Source: G963691835 sp963691835
Lineage (GTDB): Bacteria > Pseudomonadota > Alphaproteobacteria > Thalassobaculales > Thalassobaculaceae
Assembly: GCA_963691835.1 (NCBI GenBank)
Contig: OY829383.1
Span: 3,100,001-3,164,000 of the forward strand
Reading direction: 5' to 3'
Length of the DNA: 64,000 bases
Under the pieces are notes generated by a model that was given only the letters and a program-made list of their open reading frames with translations, ran no database searches and was not told where the DNA came from. Shown one piece after another: positions 36,435 through 45,009 of the stretch; within the stretch, counting starts at the first letter, position 1, and each line of letters starts with the position of its first letter. A program made the position numbers and the translations under genes.

Positions 36435-36950
36435 AGCGTTGGACACGTGGTCTGGGGGTGTCGGGGCCTTCTCCAGCAGGACCAGTGTCACGGGAGCGCC
36501 CAGCAATTCGGTGTGTTTCCGGCCTGTCTCGCGATAGCCGATCCGCCTGTAGAATGCGAGAGCGGCGGTATTGAAGGTTTCCGTGTCGACGCGGACGGCT
36601 TTGTGTCCGGCGGCCGCGACCATGGATTCCGCTAGCGTCATCAGCGCCCGCCCGCACCCTTTTCCAGCATCCGCTGGATCCACGTGAAGCGAGCGGACAA
36701 AGTCGCCCTCTACATGCAGGAAACCCGCAATCCTGTCGCCGAGCTCGGCAACGTGCAGGACCTGCCAGTTCGCGCCGACATACAACTCCGGAATGCCTTG
36801 ATCCAGAAAACGGCGGCTGACGGGGGCCGGCAATCTTGGGGCGTAGGCTGAAATCCAAGTGTCGCGCAGGATCGTCGCGATGCGGCTCTGGTCCGCTTCC
36901 CGGGCAGGGCGAAGGGCCGGTGCTGTCCCGGGATTATCCCTCCCCGGCAT
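36432..36950 (-). CDS. GNAT-family N-acetyltransferase
   Basis: About 172 residues when started at the ATG at 36950 (MPGRDNPG), which overlaps the end of the upstream VOC gene by 17 bp; the frame runs further to 37058 but that part overlaps the VOC gene. The acetyl-CoA motif is DPADAGKGCGRALM, followed by VRVDTETFNTAALAFYRRIGY, typical of small-molecule acetyltransferases. Its TAG stop is inside the palindromic element. Confidence 0.82.
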   Translation of the reverse strand: MPGRDNPGTAPALRPAREADQSRIATILRDTWISAYAPRLPAPVSRRFLDQGIPELYVGANWQVLHVAELGDRIAGFLHVEGDFVRSLHVDPADAGKGCGRALMTLAESMVAAAGHKAVRVDTETFNTAALAFYRRIGYRETGRKHTELLGAPVTLVLLEKAPTPPDHVSNA

Positions 36951-37323
36951 GGCAAACGGCTTGGATCTTGTTGCCCTCGGGATCTCGGACATACGCCCCG
37001 TAATAGTGCGGATGATAGTGCGGCCGAAGCCCCGGCGCCCCCTCGTCCGTTCCACCATGGATCATTGCGGCTTCATGGAAGGCGCGGACCGCAGCCCGGT
37101 CAGGTGCCAGGAAGGCGATGTGGACCCCGTTACCGGCCCGGGCCTCGCCGCCATCATAAGGGCGAAGAATCCAGACCTGGGCCCCCTCCGGCTCTCCGTA
37201 GGCCATGGCATCATCCATGGTGTAGAAGCGGCGAATGCCGAGTGGCGCGAACACGGCGTCATAGAAAGCCATTGCCCGGGGAATGTCGTTGGCACCGATC
37301 GTCGCGTGGCTGAACATCATCAC
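36934..37323 (-). CDS. VOC/glyoxalase-family protein
   Basis: 129 residues with two beta-alpha-beta-beta-beta units: HATIGANDIPRAMAFYDAVF at the N-terminus and YYGAYVRDPEGNKIQAVCH at the C-terminus, where the final Glu of most metal-dependent glyoxalases is replaced by Gln (KIQAV). Three tandem ATG codons start the frame; GGGGG precedes them. Forms a two-gene unit with the GNAT gene. Function could be detoxification or drug resistance; not determined. Confidence 0.83.
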   Translation of the reverse strand: MMMFSHATIGANDIPRAMAFYDAVFAPLGIRRFYTMDDAMAYGEPEGAQVWILRPYDGGEARAGNGVHIAFLAPDRAAVRAFHEAAMIHGGTDEGAPGLRPHYHPHYYGAYVRDPEGNKIQAVCHAGEG

Positions 37324-37341
37324 CCCCTAATGGTGGGTATC

Positions 37342-38103
37342 TCAGAAGACGTCGGCCAGTGTATCCCCGAGATCGTTCGAGAACGAAGCCCCCAACCGGA
37401 CAACGCCGACGCCCTCCGGAAGGTCCCTGAGCTCTGGGTGATCGCGGTCATAGCTGGTCACGACCGCCACTCTTTGAGTTCGCGTAGCCGCGATGCCCTT
37501 GAGGGCACGTATAAGGTCAAAACCGTCAATGATGTCGAGGACGGCGGACGTGAGAACCAGATCCGGCTTGCTGGTGATGATGATCCGGATGGCCTCGATG
37601 GCGTCATTGGCATTCAGCGCCAGATAGCCGCACGCCGCCAACTCCCGGCTCAAAGCCCGGCTGATTGTCTTGTTCCGCGTCACAACAAGAACACGCGCGA
37701 TGCGGCCCGTCACACTGCTCGGATCAAATGGTGTGTAGACCGGAAGATCCTGGATGATCTTGGTGACCTTCTCGGTACCAGGGTCCTTGCGTTTATCAAC
37801 GACCTCTGCGATGGCATCCGCATACTTCAACAGATCCGTGCAGGACTGATCATCGACCTCTGAAAGCCGGGAGATATAGTCCTCGAAACGGTGGGCGATC
37901 AGCGAGATGGATGGGAAGTCGAAAGACGTACCCATGCCCTTAAGGCTGTGAATCTCCCGACGAATGTCTAGGCCGAGCTCGCCGAACTTGCTTGGGTCTG
38001 TTCGAAGGTTGCTCAGCATCACCTGAACCTTGGAGATACGGTCGACGGCATCGTCCAGAAACTCCTGGATCAACTGCTGAAGCATGTCCTCTGCGGCGGC
38101 CAT
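37342..38103 (-). CDS. HPt domain fused to a degenerate receiver domain
   Basis: 253 residues from ATG 38103, which has GGGGAG upstream. The N-terminal HPt domain carries the phospho-accepting His at residue 52 (REIHSLKGMGTSF). The C-terminal half (about 138-250) has a receiver fold but lacks its key residues: the acidic pair is replaced (VLVVTRNKT), the phospho-Asp position is Ser (PDLVLTSAVLD) and the Lys loop is VRLGAS. It is therefore a pseudo-receiver. No histidine kinase is adjacent, so its partner is elsewhere. Confidence 0.78.
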   Translation of the reverse strand: MAAAEDMLQQLIQEFLDDAVDRISKVQVMLSNLRTDPSKFGELGLDIRREIHSLKGMGTSFDFPSISLIAHRFEDYISRLSEVDDQSCTDLLKYADAIAEVVDKRKDPGTEKVTKIIQDLPVYTPFDPSSVTGRIARVLVVTRNKTISRALSRELAACGYLALNANDAIEAIRIIITSKPDLVLTSAVLDIIDGFDLIRALKGIAATRTQRVAVVTSYDRDHPELRDLPEGVGVVRLGASFSNDLGDTLADVF

Positions 38104-38233
38104 CTCTTTCTCCCCGACCCGACTCTCGGTCTGCATAGCGGCTATAAGCGCTATGGGCCGATTCGGCAATCCACTCATCTGCTGAGCAAGAAGCGCCCTA
38201 TAGCGACAGTCGTCACTCGAAGAAGAATGTCAT

Positions 38234-39397
38234 TTAGTCCTTCAGAGCCGCCAGGACTGCCGCGGTGTGTTCACCCAATTCCGGTGCAGGCAGCATGATC
38301 CGTCCCGGTGTCGCGGAGAGCTTTGCTGGAAACCCCGTGACCCTGACGGTGCCTCGGCCCGGCTGCTCATAAGCAATAACCATTTCCTGTGACAGGATCT
38401 GGGGATCATTGAAGACCTCGGCCAAGGTCATCACCCGGCCGCAGGGGCAACCGGCCTTGTTGATCGTCTCAATCCAGTGATCCACCGTTTCCGTCTCGGT
38501 GACGGCGTCGATCAACGCGTTGAGCGCCTCCCGGTTCCGCATGCGGCTGTCGTTGTCTCCGAACCGCTCCTCGTCCAGCAGATGCTCAAGGCCGAGCACG
38601 CCCAAGAACCGTCGGACCATGACATCGTGCGACGGTGCTACGGCGACCCGTCCGTCCTGCGCCCGGAATAGACCGTACGGGGCGACAATCGGGTGGTTGT
38701 TTCCCGTCCGCTTCGGCTCGGCACCCGTCGCCAGATACTCCGCCGACAGATAGGCAAGCATGCCGACCAGCCCGTTGGTGAGGGATGACTCCACCCGTTG
38801 CCCGACCCCGGTCCGGTTCCGTGCCTGGAGCGCGCAGACCACTCCGAACGCGCAGTAAAGCCCGGCGACCAGATCGCTCATGGGAGGGGCGGCGCGCATC
38901 GGGTCCGCATCCGGTGCGCCATTGACGCTCATGAACCCGCTCATGGCCTGGGCAATGAAGTCGAATGACGGCCGGTCAATATAGGGGCCGGTGGAGCCAT
39001 AGCCGTTCACGCTGGCGATAATGAGGCGCGGATTATGTGCTTTGAGCCTGTCCTCGTCGAAGCCCATCTTGGCAAGAACGCCCGGCCGAAAGTTCTCCGC
39101 CAGGACATCCGCGTCTTCTAGCAGGCGCCAGAGGATGTCCTTGCCTTCGTCCGTGTAGAGGTCAAGGACCACCGACTTCTTGTTTCTGTTGAACTGGGCG
39201 AAATACCAGCTCATCCCCTCGACGACGACGCCCTGCGCCCTGACTGGGTCGCCCTTCGGCGGTTCTATCTTGAGGACCTCGGCCCCCATGTCGGCGAGGA
39301 GCTGCGTGCAGAAGGGACCGGACAAGATCCGTGTCAGATCGACGACGCGGATGCCGTCGAGCGCACCGGGAGAGGGGGAGCGATCATCCATCGCCAT
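38234..39397 (-). CDS. CaiB/BaiF family III CoA-transferase
   Basis: 387 residues. N-terminal GIRVVDLTRILSGPFCTQLLADMGAEV and the catalytic Asp in PPMSDLVAGLYCAFG mark the family, which swaps CoA between carboxylic acids. The substrate is unknown. It begins 21 bp after the HMG-CoA lyase gene on the same strand; this pair is common in alphaproteobacteria and suggests branched-chain or related acyl-CoA breakdown. Confidence 0.92.
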   Translation of the reverse strand: MAMDDRSPSPGALDGIRVVDLTRILSGPFCTQLLADMGAEVLKIEPPKGDPVRAQGVVVEGMSWYFAQFNRNKKSVVLDLYTDEGKDILWRLLEDADVLAENFRPGVLAKMGFDEDRLKAHNPRLIIASVNGYGSTGPYIDRPSFDFIAQAMSGFMSVNGAPDADPMRAAPPMSDLVAGLYCAFGVVCALQARNRTGVGQRVESSLTNGLVGMLAYLSAEYLATGAEPKRTGNNHPIVAPYGLFRAQDGRVAVAPSHDVMVRRFLGVLGLEHLLDEERFGDNDSRMRNREALNALIDAVTETETVDHWIETINKAGCPCGRVMTLAEVFNDPQILSQEMVIAYEQPGRGTVRVTGFPAKLSATPGRIMLPAPELGEHTAAVLAALKD

Positions 39398-39418
39398 CGG
39401 CCGGACCGGGCTCCGCCG

Positions 39419-40360
39419 TTAGCCGACCGCCGTTGCGACGTCGTTCATGCCGTGGAGTTGAAGCCGAGGCCCCGCCCGCATCACCTGGCCCGGAAGCGGG
39501 CGGCCGACCACCTCTTCGACATCACAAGCGATCTTCGTCATCCGTGAGAGATCAATGCCCGTCTCGATACCCATCTCGTGAAGCATGTAGAGCAGGTCCT
39601 CGGTGCAGATGTTGCCCGTCGCACCGGGGGCGAACGGACAGCCGCCGATGCCACCGAAGGAGCTCTCGAACTTGTCGATACCCTCGTACAGCCCTGCCAT
39701 CACATTGACGAGGCCAATACCTCGGGTGTTGTGGAAATGGAGGCCGATCGGGAGATCGGGAACCGCATCCTTGAGGTAGCGGCAGCGTTCCGCGACCAGG
39801 GGCGGGGTCGCCATGCCCGTGGTGTCCCCGAGGGACAACCCCCGGAAGCCGAGCTTCTGGAAGTGCTTGGCGACTTTGCCGACCTGCTCGACCGGAACAT
39901 TGCCTTCGAAGGGGCACCCGAAAGCCGTGGCGATCGCGCCATGAACCGGAATACCGGCTGCGGCTGCGACCTCCGCCACCTGATCGAAGCCTTCAAGCGA
40001 CTCGTCGACCGTTCTGTTCACGTTCTTCTTGTTGTGGCTCTCCGATGCCGACACGAAGACGACGATCTCGTCGACCTTCGCTTCCGCCGCTCGGATGGCC
40101 CCTTTCTTGTTCGGGACGAGTGCTGAGAGAACCGCACCCCGGGTCCGGTCGACACCGTCGAGAACCTCCAGAACATCGGCAAGCTGCGGCACGGCGCGCG
40201 GGGATACGAACGAGGAGAACTCAAGCCGCGGAACCCCGGCATCGATCAGATCGTTGAGAAGCCGGATCTTTGCGGCCGTTGGGATAAAGGCATCTTCCGC
40301 CTGGAACCCGTCCCGGGTACCGACCTCGGTGATCTCGACCTTTGTGGGGCGCGTCATCAT
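39419..40360 (-). CDS. Hydroxymethylglutaryl-CoA lyase-type enzyme
   Basis: 313 residues from the ATG at 40360, with GGAGGAG just upstream. It splits HMG-CoA or a similar 3-hydroxyacyl-CoA into acetyl-CoA and an acid. Catalytic features: the Arg-Asp pair of TEVGTRDGFQ, metal-binding HFHNTRG and the Cys in GGIGGCPFAPGATGN. Followed by a family III CoA-transferase in the same operon. The exact acyl-CoA could differ from HMG-CoA. Confidence 0.9.
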   Translation of the reverse strand: MMTRPTKVEITEVGTRDGFQAEDAFIPTAAKIRLLNDLIDAGVPRLEFSSFVSPRAVPQLADVLEVLDGVDRTRGAVLSALVPNKKGAIRAAEAKVDEIVVFVSASESHNKKNVNRTVDESLEGFDQVAEVAAAAGIPVHGAIATAFGCPFEGNVPVEQVGKVAKHFQKLGFRGLSLGDTTGMATPPLVAERCRYLKDAVPDLPIGLHFHNTRGIGLVNVMAGLYEGIDKFESSFGGIGGCPFAPGATGNICTEDLLYMLHEMGIETGIDLSRMTKIACDVEEVVGRPLPGQVMRAGPRLQLHGMNDVATAVG

Positions 40361-40453
40361 ATGTCTCCTCCGCTCGGCCGGGTACGCGCGGAGGGCATGG
40401 CGCCCGGGCCGGTTGGGCCCGGACAAACCGGGCCCTTATTGGATCATTGGATC

Positions 40454-41020
40454 TTAGGGAACTTCGCTGATCGACTCGACCTGAGACTCGACCGGGCCTG
40501 TCGTGCCGCCGGCCTTCTCCACCGCCGCGTCTAGATCGATCTGACTGCAGAGGCCAAGCAGAACCGGATGACGGGCCGTGATGTTCTGGATGTTCCAGTG
40601 CGTCCGCTCCCGGACCTTGTTGATCGTCTCTTTCGTCGTGCCGACGAGCTTGGCGATCTGCGCGTCTTTGAGTTCGGAATGATGCTTCACCAACCAGGCG
40701 ATCGCATCCGGCTTGTCGCCCCGCTTGGCGACAGGCACGTACTTCGGACCCTTGGTCTTGCCGGACGGTTTTGGCAGATCCGATTTGGCCATCTTGAGGC
40801 GCGCGGAGGGATCGGCCTCACAACGCTCCAACTCGGCGCGGGACAGCTGCGCATTGGCAATCGGATCGAATCCCTGAATGCCGATGCTGACTTCACCGTC
40901 GGCGATCGCCTGAACCTCAAGGGTATGCAAGCCGCAGTAGTCGGCGATCTGCTCGAACGTCAGAGCGGTATTGTCGATCAGCCAGACCGCCGTCGCCTTG
41001 GGCATAAGCGGTTGAGACAT
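40454..41020 (-). CDS. trcR: TrcR-type cell-cycle transcriptional regulator (DUF1013)
   Basis: 188 residues starting at ATG 41020 with AGGAGG four bases upstream. DUF1013 proteins occur in nearly all alphaproteobacteria and are annotated as cell-cycle regulators. The N-terminus (PKATAVWLIDNTALTFEQIA) and the HTH-like LKDAQIAKLVGTTKETINKVRER are diagnostic. It stands as a single gene, divergent from the DUF1192 gene. Confidence 0.88.
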   Translation of the reverse strand: MSQPLMPKATAVWLIDNTALTFEQIADYCGLHTLEVQAIADGEVSIGIQGFDPIANAQLSRAELERCEADPSARLKMAKSDLPKPSGKTKGPKYVPVAKRGDKPDAIAWLVKHHSELKDAQIAKLVGTTKETINKVRERTHWNIQNITARHPVLLGLCSQIDLDAAVEKAGGTTGPVESQVESISEVP

Positions 41021-41212
41021 TGAACCTCCTATCAGACGCCGCCACCGGCGCCGGACGATGCCGGCCCCGTTTCGTCGGTGTCCATAACGGAAACGATTGA
41101 CCGCGTTATAGCGCCAAGGCGTTTGGCCGATCAAATTGAAACTCGGATGACAGGCCAGAGTGGCCTGATAGAGTCACCTGGAGGCGCGGTAAGGCGGCAG
41201 TTGGAGGTTTAG

Positions 41213-41395
41213 ATGGAGCTGGATGATCTGGAGCCGAGGAAGGCTCCCAAGAAACCCAAGGATCTTTCCGGATGGAACATTGAGGACCTGGAGGCCTACA
41301 TCGCCGCAATGGAGGCGGAAATCTTACGGGCACGCGACATGATTGATAAGAAGAGGGGTGTTTCATCCGCGGCGGAGGCTTTGTTTAAGCGCTGA
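41213..41395 (+). CDS. DUF1192 family small protein
   Basis: 60 residues: a charged N-terminus, then a coiled-coil-like helix (NIEDLEAYIAAMEAEILRAR) and the family ending SAAEALFKR. Small cytoplasmic protein of unknown role, nearly always present in alphaproteobacteria. Preceded by GGAGG. Divergent from trcR, sharing a 190 bp promoter region. Confidence 0.88.
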   Translation: MELDDLEPRKAPKKPKDLSGWNIEDLEAYIAAMEAEILRARDMIDKKRGVSSAAEALFKR

Positions 41396-41526
41396 AGAAC
41401 AACCACGTAGGAAAAATCACACACACGGTCATCCACAGCTTGACCCCAACCGGGCACCTGTCTACCGTCTACCGAGGCAAGTCGAACAGGGAAGCCGGTC
41501 AACGATTATCGGCGATTTAAAGAAAG

Positions 41527-41556
41527 CGGCCGCGTCGGAAAGACGTGGCCGTTTTT
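41527..41556 (+). terminator. Intrinsic terminator between DUF1192 and O-acetylhomoserine sulfhydrylase
   Basis: Ten-base stem (CGGCCGCGTC with GACGTGGCCG, one G-U pair) with loop GGAAA, followed by TTTTTCTTT. It lies 131 bp after the DUF1192 stop and 46 bp before the next start codon, so it either ends the first transcript or acts as an attenuator in the leader of the second. Confidence 0.8.
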
Positions 41557-41602
41557 CTTTCCGCCCCTGGACGATCCAGGCGGCCAAAGAGAGGAGATGG
41601 TG

Positions 41603-42910
41603 ATGAGCAAGGACGGCAACGTTTACGGCTTCGACACGCTGAGCCTTCATGCGGGCCAACAGCCGGATCCGGTGACGGGCGCCCGGGCTGTCCCGATCTA
41701 TCAGACCACCTCCTACGTCTTCCGGGACGTGGCCTATGCAGCGTCGCTGTTCAATCTTGAACGCGCCGGTCACATCTACTCCCGCATCTCCAACCCGACC
41801 GTCGCGGTCCTGGAAGAGCGGGTCGCTGCGCTGGACGGAGGGGTCGGCGCCATCGCGACGGCGAGCGGGCACGCCGCCCTTCATCTCGGCATCATCACGT
41901 TGATGGGGCAGGGGGGGCACATCGTTGCTTCCAGCGCGCTTTACGGCGGCAGCCACAACCTTTTCAGCCACACCCTGCCGCGCTTTGGGATCGAGACGAC
42001 CAAGGTGCATCCTCGGGATCTCGAAGGCTTCCGCAAAGCGATCCGTCCTGAAACACGCCTCGTTTTCGCTGAGACGATCGGCAACCCGGGGCTAGAGGTC
42101 GCCGATATCCCCGCACTGGCGGAGATCGCTCATGAGGCGGGTGTGCCGCTGATGCTGGATGCGACGTTCACCACGCCGTATTTGATGCGTCCCCTGGACC
42201 ATGGCGCGGACATTGTTGTGCACTCGGCGACAAAGTGGCTTGGCGGTCATGGTGTTGCGATCGGCGGTGTACTTGTCGATGGCGGAACGTTCGATTGGGA
42301 AGCGTCCGGCAAGTTCCCGACGCTGACCGAGCCCTATGCCGGCTATCACGGCTTGGATTTCGCTGAGGAGTTCGGCCCCCAGGCGTTTCTAATGCGAGCC
42401 CGGGCCGAGGGGCTTCGCGACTTCGGGGCGTGCCTATCGCCGGGCAATGCCTTCCACATCCTCCAGGGGATCGAGACCTTACCGTTACGCATGGACCGCC
42501 ATGTCGCCAACGCCCGGCGGGTCGCCGAGTTCCTGGAAAGCTCGGACGCGGTCGAGTGGGTCAGCTACCCGGGGCTGGAGAGCCACCCGGATCACGCGCT
42601 TGCCACCAAGCTCCTGCCGAAGGGCTCCGGGTCCATGTTGGCCTTCGGAATCAAGGGCGGGCGTGACGCGGGCCGCGTCTTTATCGAACGGCTTCAGGTC
42701 TGGTCGCATCTCGCCAATGTGGGCGATGCGAAATCGCTCGTGATTCATCCGGCAAGCACCACCCATCAGCAGATGGATGCCGAAACGATGAAGGCGGCCG
42801 GTCTGGGGGAGGACCTCGTCCGGCTGTCAGTCGGGCTCGAGGATGCGGATGACCTGATCGCGGATCTGCGCCAAGCTCTGCGGTCCGCCACCGTTCGCAA
42901 GGCGGGCTGA
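41603..42910 (+). CDS. O-acetylhomoserine (thiol)-lyase / aminocarboxypropyltransferase
   Basis: PLP enzyme of methionine synthesis, 435 residues: it makes homocysteine from O-acetylhomoserine and sulfide (or uses methanethiol). PLP Lys in SATKWLGGHG; SRISNPT and the GLSLHAGQ-like N-terminus (LSLHAGQQPDP) are family marks. The ATG at 41603 is best spaced from AGAGGAG; the ATG at 41597 touches it. The specificity against cystathionine enzymes is inferred from length and the SRISNPT/HYPGL-like (SYPGLESHPDH) elements. First gene of an operon with a hydrolase and a thioesterase; a terminator lies in its leader. Confidence 0.92.
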   Translation: MSKDGNVYGFDTLSLHAGQQPDPVTGARAVPIYQTTSYVFRDVAYAASLFNLERAGHIYSRISNPTVAVLEERVAALDGGVGAIATASGHAALHLGIITLMGQGGHIVASSALYGGSHNLFSHTLPRFGIETTKVHPRDLEGFRKAIRPETRLVFAETIGNPGLEVADIPALAEIAHEAGVPLMLDATFTTPYLMRPLDHGADIVVHSATKWLGGHGVAIGGVLVDGGTFDWEASGKFPTLTEPYAGYHGLDFAEEFGPQAFLMRARAEGLRDFGACLSPGNAFHILQGIETLPLRMDRHVANARRVAEFLESSDAVEWVSYPGLESHPDHALATKLLPKGSGSMLAFGIKGGRDAGRVFIERLQVWSHLANVGDAKSLVIHPASTTHQQMDAETMKAAGLGEDLVRLSVGLEDADDLIADLRQALRSATVRKAG

Positions 42911-42913
42911 TCC

Positions 42914-43720
42914 ATGGAGTTGATGCTTCCGGACGGCGCGTCCGTCTTCGCGGCGACGGGTGGCCGGCCCTTTGATGCCGAGAAGCCTGTCGTGATGTTC
43001 ATTCACGGTGCGGGCATGGACCATACCGTCTGGGCGATGCAGGCGCGGTACTTCTCCCATCACGGCTACTCGGTCCTGTCGGTGGATCTGCCTGGTCATG
43101 GCCGCTCGACAGGGGCCGCGCCCGAGAGCATTCCGGAGCATGCCGATCGTATCCTTGATCTGATCACCGCCAGTGGCGCTGCGGACATCCGCCTGATCGG
43201 TCACAGCATGGGGGCGTTGATCGCGCTCGAGGTCGCCGGGCGTGCTGATCCGAGAGTGAAGGCCGCCGCCCTTCTGGGCGTTGTGCCGGAGATGAAGGTC
43301 CACCCGGATCTTCTGGCCGCTGCACGGGCTGGAAAGCACGTCGCGATCGAGACCATTGTCGGATGGGGTGTGGGACGCCGGGCCCAGATGGGGGGACATC
43401 GCGCTCCGGGTAACTGGGTCGCGGGCGCAAGCCTTCGTCTCTTGGAGCAACGGGCTGGCCTGGTGCTGGGCACCGATTTCGCCGCCTGTGATGCCTGGGA
43501 CGGCGCCCTGGCCGCGGCGGAGAAAGTCGGCTGCGCCATGCTCGTCCTGTCCGGCGCTGACGACAAGATGACCCCTGCGAAACTTGCAAAGCCGCTTGTC
43601 GACGCCTTGACGGGCGTGAAAACAGTCACCCTCGCCGGTGCTGGACACATGATGATGGTGGAACAACCGGATGAGACGCTGGACGCGCTTGCCGCGTTCA
43701 TGGACGGGGTGGCCGCGTGA
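42914..43720 (+). CDS. Alpha/beta hydrolase
   Basis: 268 residues with a full triad: Ser in LIGHSMGALIAL, Asp in LSGADDKMTP and His in GAGHMMMVEQ. The oxyanion region is FIHGAGMDHTVW. It begins 3 bp after the sulfhydrylase gene and overlaps the thioesterase gene by 4 bp. The operon context suggests an ester or thioester substrate, but there is no direct evidence. Confidence 0.9.
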   Translation: MELMLPDGASVFAATGGRPFDAEKPVVMFIHGAGMDHTVWAMQARYFSHHGYSVLSVDLPGHGRSTGAAPESIPEHADRILDLITASGAADIRLIGHSMGALIALEVAGRADPRVKAAALLGVVPEMKVHPDLLAAARAGKHVAIETIVGWGVGRRAQMGGHRAPGNWVAGASLRLLEQRAGLVLGTDFAACDAWDGALAAAEKVGCAMLVLSGADDKMTPAKLAKPLVDALTGVKTVTLAGAGHMMMVEQPDETLDALAAFMDGVAA

Positions 43721-44148
43721 CGGATGAAGCGGAAACCCGGGACCGTTTCCGCTGGTGGCGGTCGATCCCAACCCGGTGGATGGACAACGACGCCTACGGG
43801 CACGTGAACAACGTAGAGTATTACTCCTACTTCGACACGGCGGTGAACGCGCATCTGATCGAGAACTGCGGGCTCGATATCCACGACTCGTCGATCATCG
43901 GACTGGTCGTCGAGACCAAATGCCAGTTCAAGAAATCCCTGTGTTTCCCGGACGTTGTCGATGCTGGAATTCGCGTTGCCCGGCTCGGCCGTTCGAGTGT
44001 GACATACGAGATCGGCTTGTTTCGGGAGGACGACGACGAGCCTGCCGCCTTCGGGCACTTCGTTCATGTCTATGTGGACCGGGCGTCGCAGACCCCGGTG
44101 CCGATCCCGGACGGGTTCCGGGATGAAATGGAAAAGCTGTCTCTTTAG
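43717..44148 (+). CDS. Acyl-CoA thioesterase, hotdog (4HBT) family
   Basis: 143 residues; start GTG overlaps the preceding stop. The motif RWMDNDAYGHVNNVEYYSYFD contains the catalytic Asp of the 4-hydroxybenzoyl-CoA thioesterase-type hotdog fold. The acyl group is unknown. Last gene of the operon; it converges with the M23 peptidase gene 18 bp away. Confidence 0.9.
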   Translation: MTDEAETRDRFRWWRSIPTRWMDNDAYGHVNNVEYYSYFDTAVNAHLIENCGLDIHDSSIIGLVVETKCQFKKSLCFPDVVDAGIRVARLGRSSVTYEIGLFREDDDEPAAFGHFVHVYVDRASQTPVPIPDGFRDEMEKLSL

Positions 44149-44166
44149 GATTGGTCCCCGATGGGC

Positions 44167-45009
44167 CTATTCCATCGGTCCGACGAACTGAGCGGGATCC
44201 AGCCGCTTGTCGAACCAATTGATGCGCCAGTCCAGATGTGGACCCGTGGCGCGTCCGCCCGCACCCACGGTGCCCATGGGGTCACCCTTCCGTAAACGGT
44301 CTCCCACAGCCACGGCCACCGTCTCCATGTGAAGCAGTGCCGACGACAGACCATGGCCGTGATCCAGAATGATCGTGCCGCCGGTGTAGTAGTGGTCCGT
44401 ATCCGCCAGGGTCACGATGCCGTCAGCCGGTGCGACAACCGGCGTCCCGGTTGGGGCGGCGATATCAATACCGAAATGGGGCCTGCGCGGCTCCCCGTTC
44501 AGAATGCGTTGGCTGCCATATATTCCGGAGATGCGTCCCCGCGCTGGCCACTCGAAACCTGAAAGATACAACGCCTCGTCCCGGTTCTGCATGCGGGCAT
44601 CCCGGATCTCGGCATTCTCCCGACGGATGCGGGCAACCACGTCGGCGGGTGGTGTCACGTATTTCCCGGGAAGGCCATCGATCCTTTGAACATCATAGGT
44701 ACGGGGAGTGACGGTCAGTTGGATGCGCTCTGCGGGTTTTCCGGGTTCCCGAACCTCCAGCGCATGATCCGGCGTTTCGTCCCGGGTGAACCCGAATATG
44801 AACACACCATCGCCGGTGACGCGGAGGCGCTGTCCGTTGAAGAGGACTTCGGCGCCGGGAGACGTCTGCCCGTAGATCAACTGACTCTGCTGTAGGGGGC
44901 CGGATAGTATTGTCTCAGCCAGCGCAACCGGCATGACGGATATTGCGGTCGCGCACAGCGGCACGAGGCCAGCGATGGCGACAAACAAAGTCCGCAGAAC
45001 GGCTCTCAT
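44167..45009 (-). CDS. M23-family metallopeptidase
   Basis: 280 residues with an N-terminal signal segment, an Ig-like N-terminal half and a C-terminal LytM domain. Unlike the EnvC protein at 19.5 kb, all metal-site elements are present: HFGIDIAAP, ALLHMETVA and GPHLDWRINW. It is thus probably an active peptidoglycan endopeptidase in the periplasm. Its start overlaps the xseA stop by 4 bp. Confidence 0.9.
   Translation of the reverse strand: MRAVLRTLFVAIAGLVPLCATAISVMPVALAETILSGPLQQSQLIYGQTSPGAEVLFNGQRLRVTGDGVFIFGFTRDETPDHALEVREPGKPAERIQLTVTPRTYDVQRIDGLPGKYVTPPADVVARIRRENAEIRDARMQNRDEALYLSGFEWPARGRISGIYGSQRILNGEPRRPHFGIDIAAPTGTPVVAPADGIVTLADTDHYYTGGTIILDHGHGLSSALLHMETVAVAVGDRLRKGDPMGTVGAGGRATGPHLDWRINWFDKRLDPAQFVGPME

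Noticed and set aside
41484..41520. Cobalamin riboswitch in the sulfhydrylase leader
   Set aside because: Only the AGGGAA...CCGGT piece is seen; the CCCGCxACTG segment and the surrounding helices cannot be drawn, so it was kept as a low-interest finding and not as a feature.
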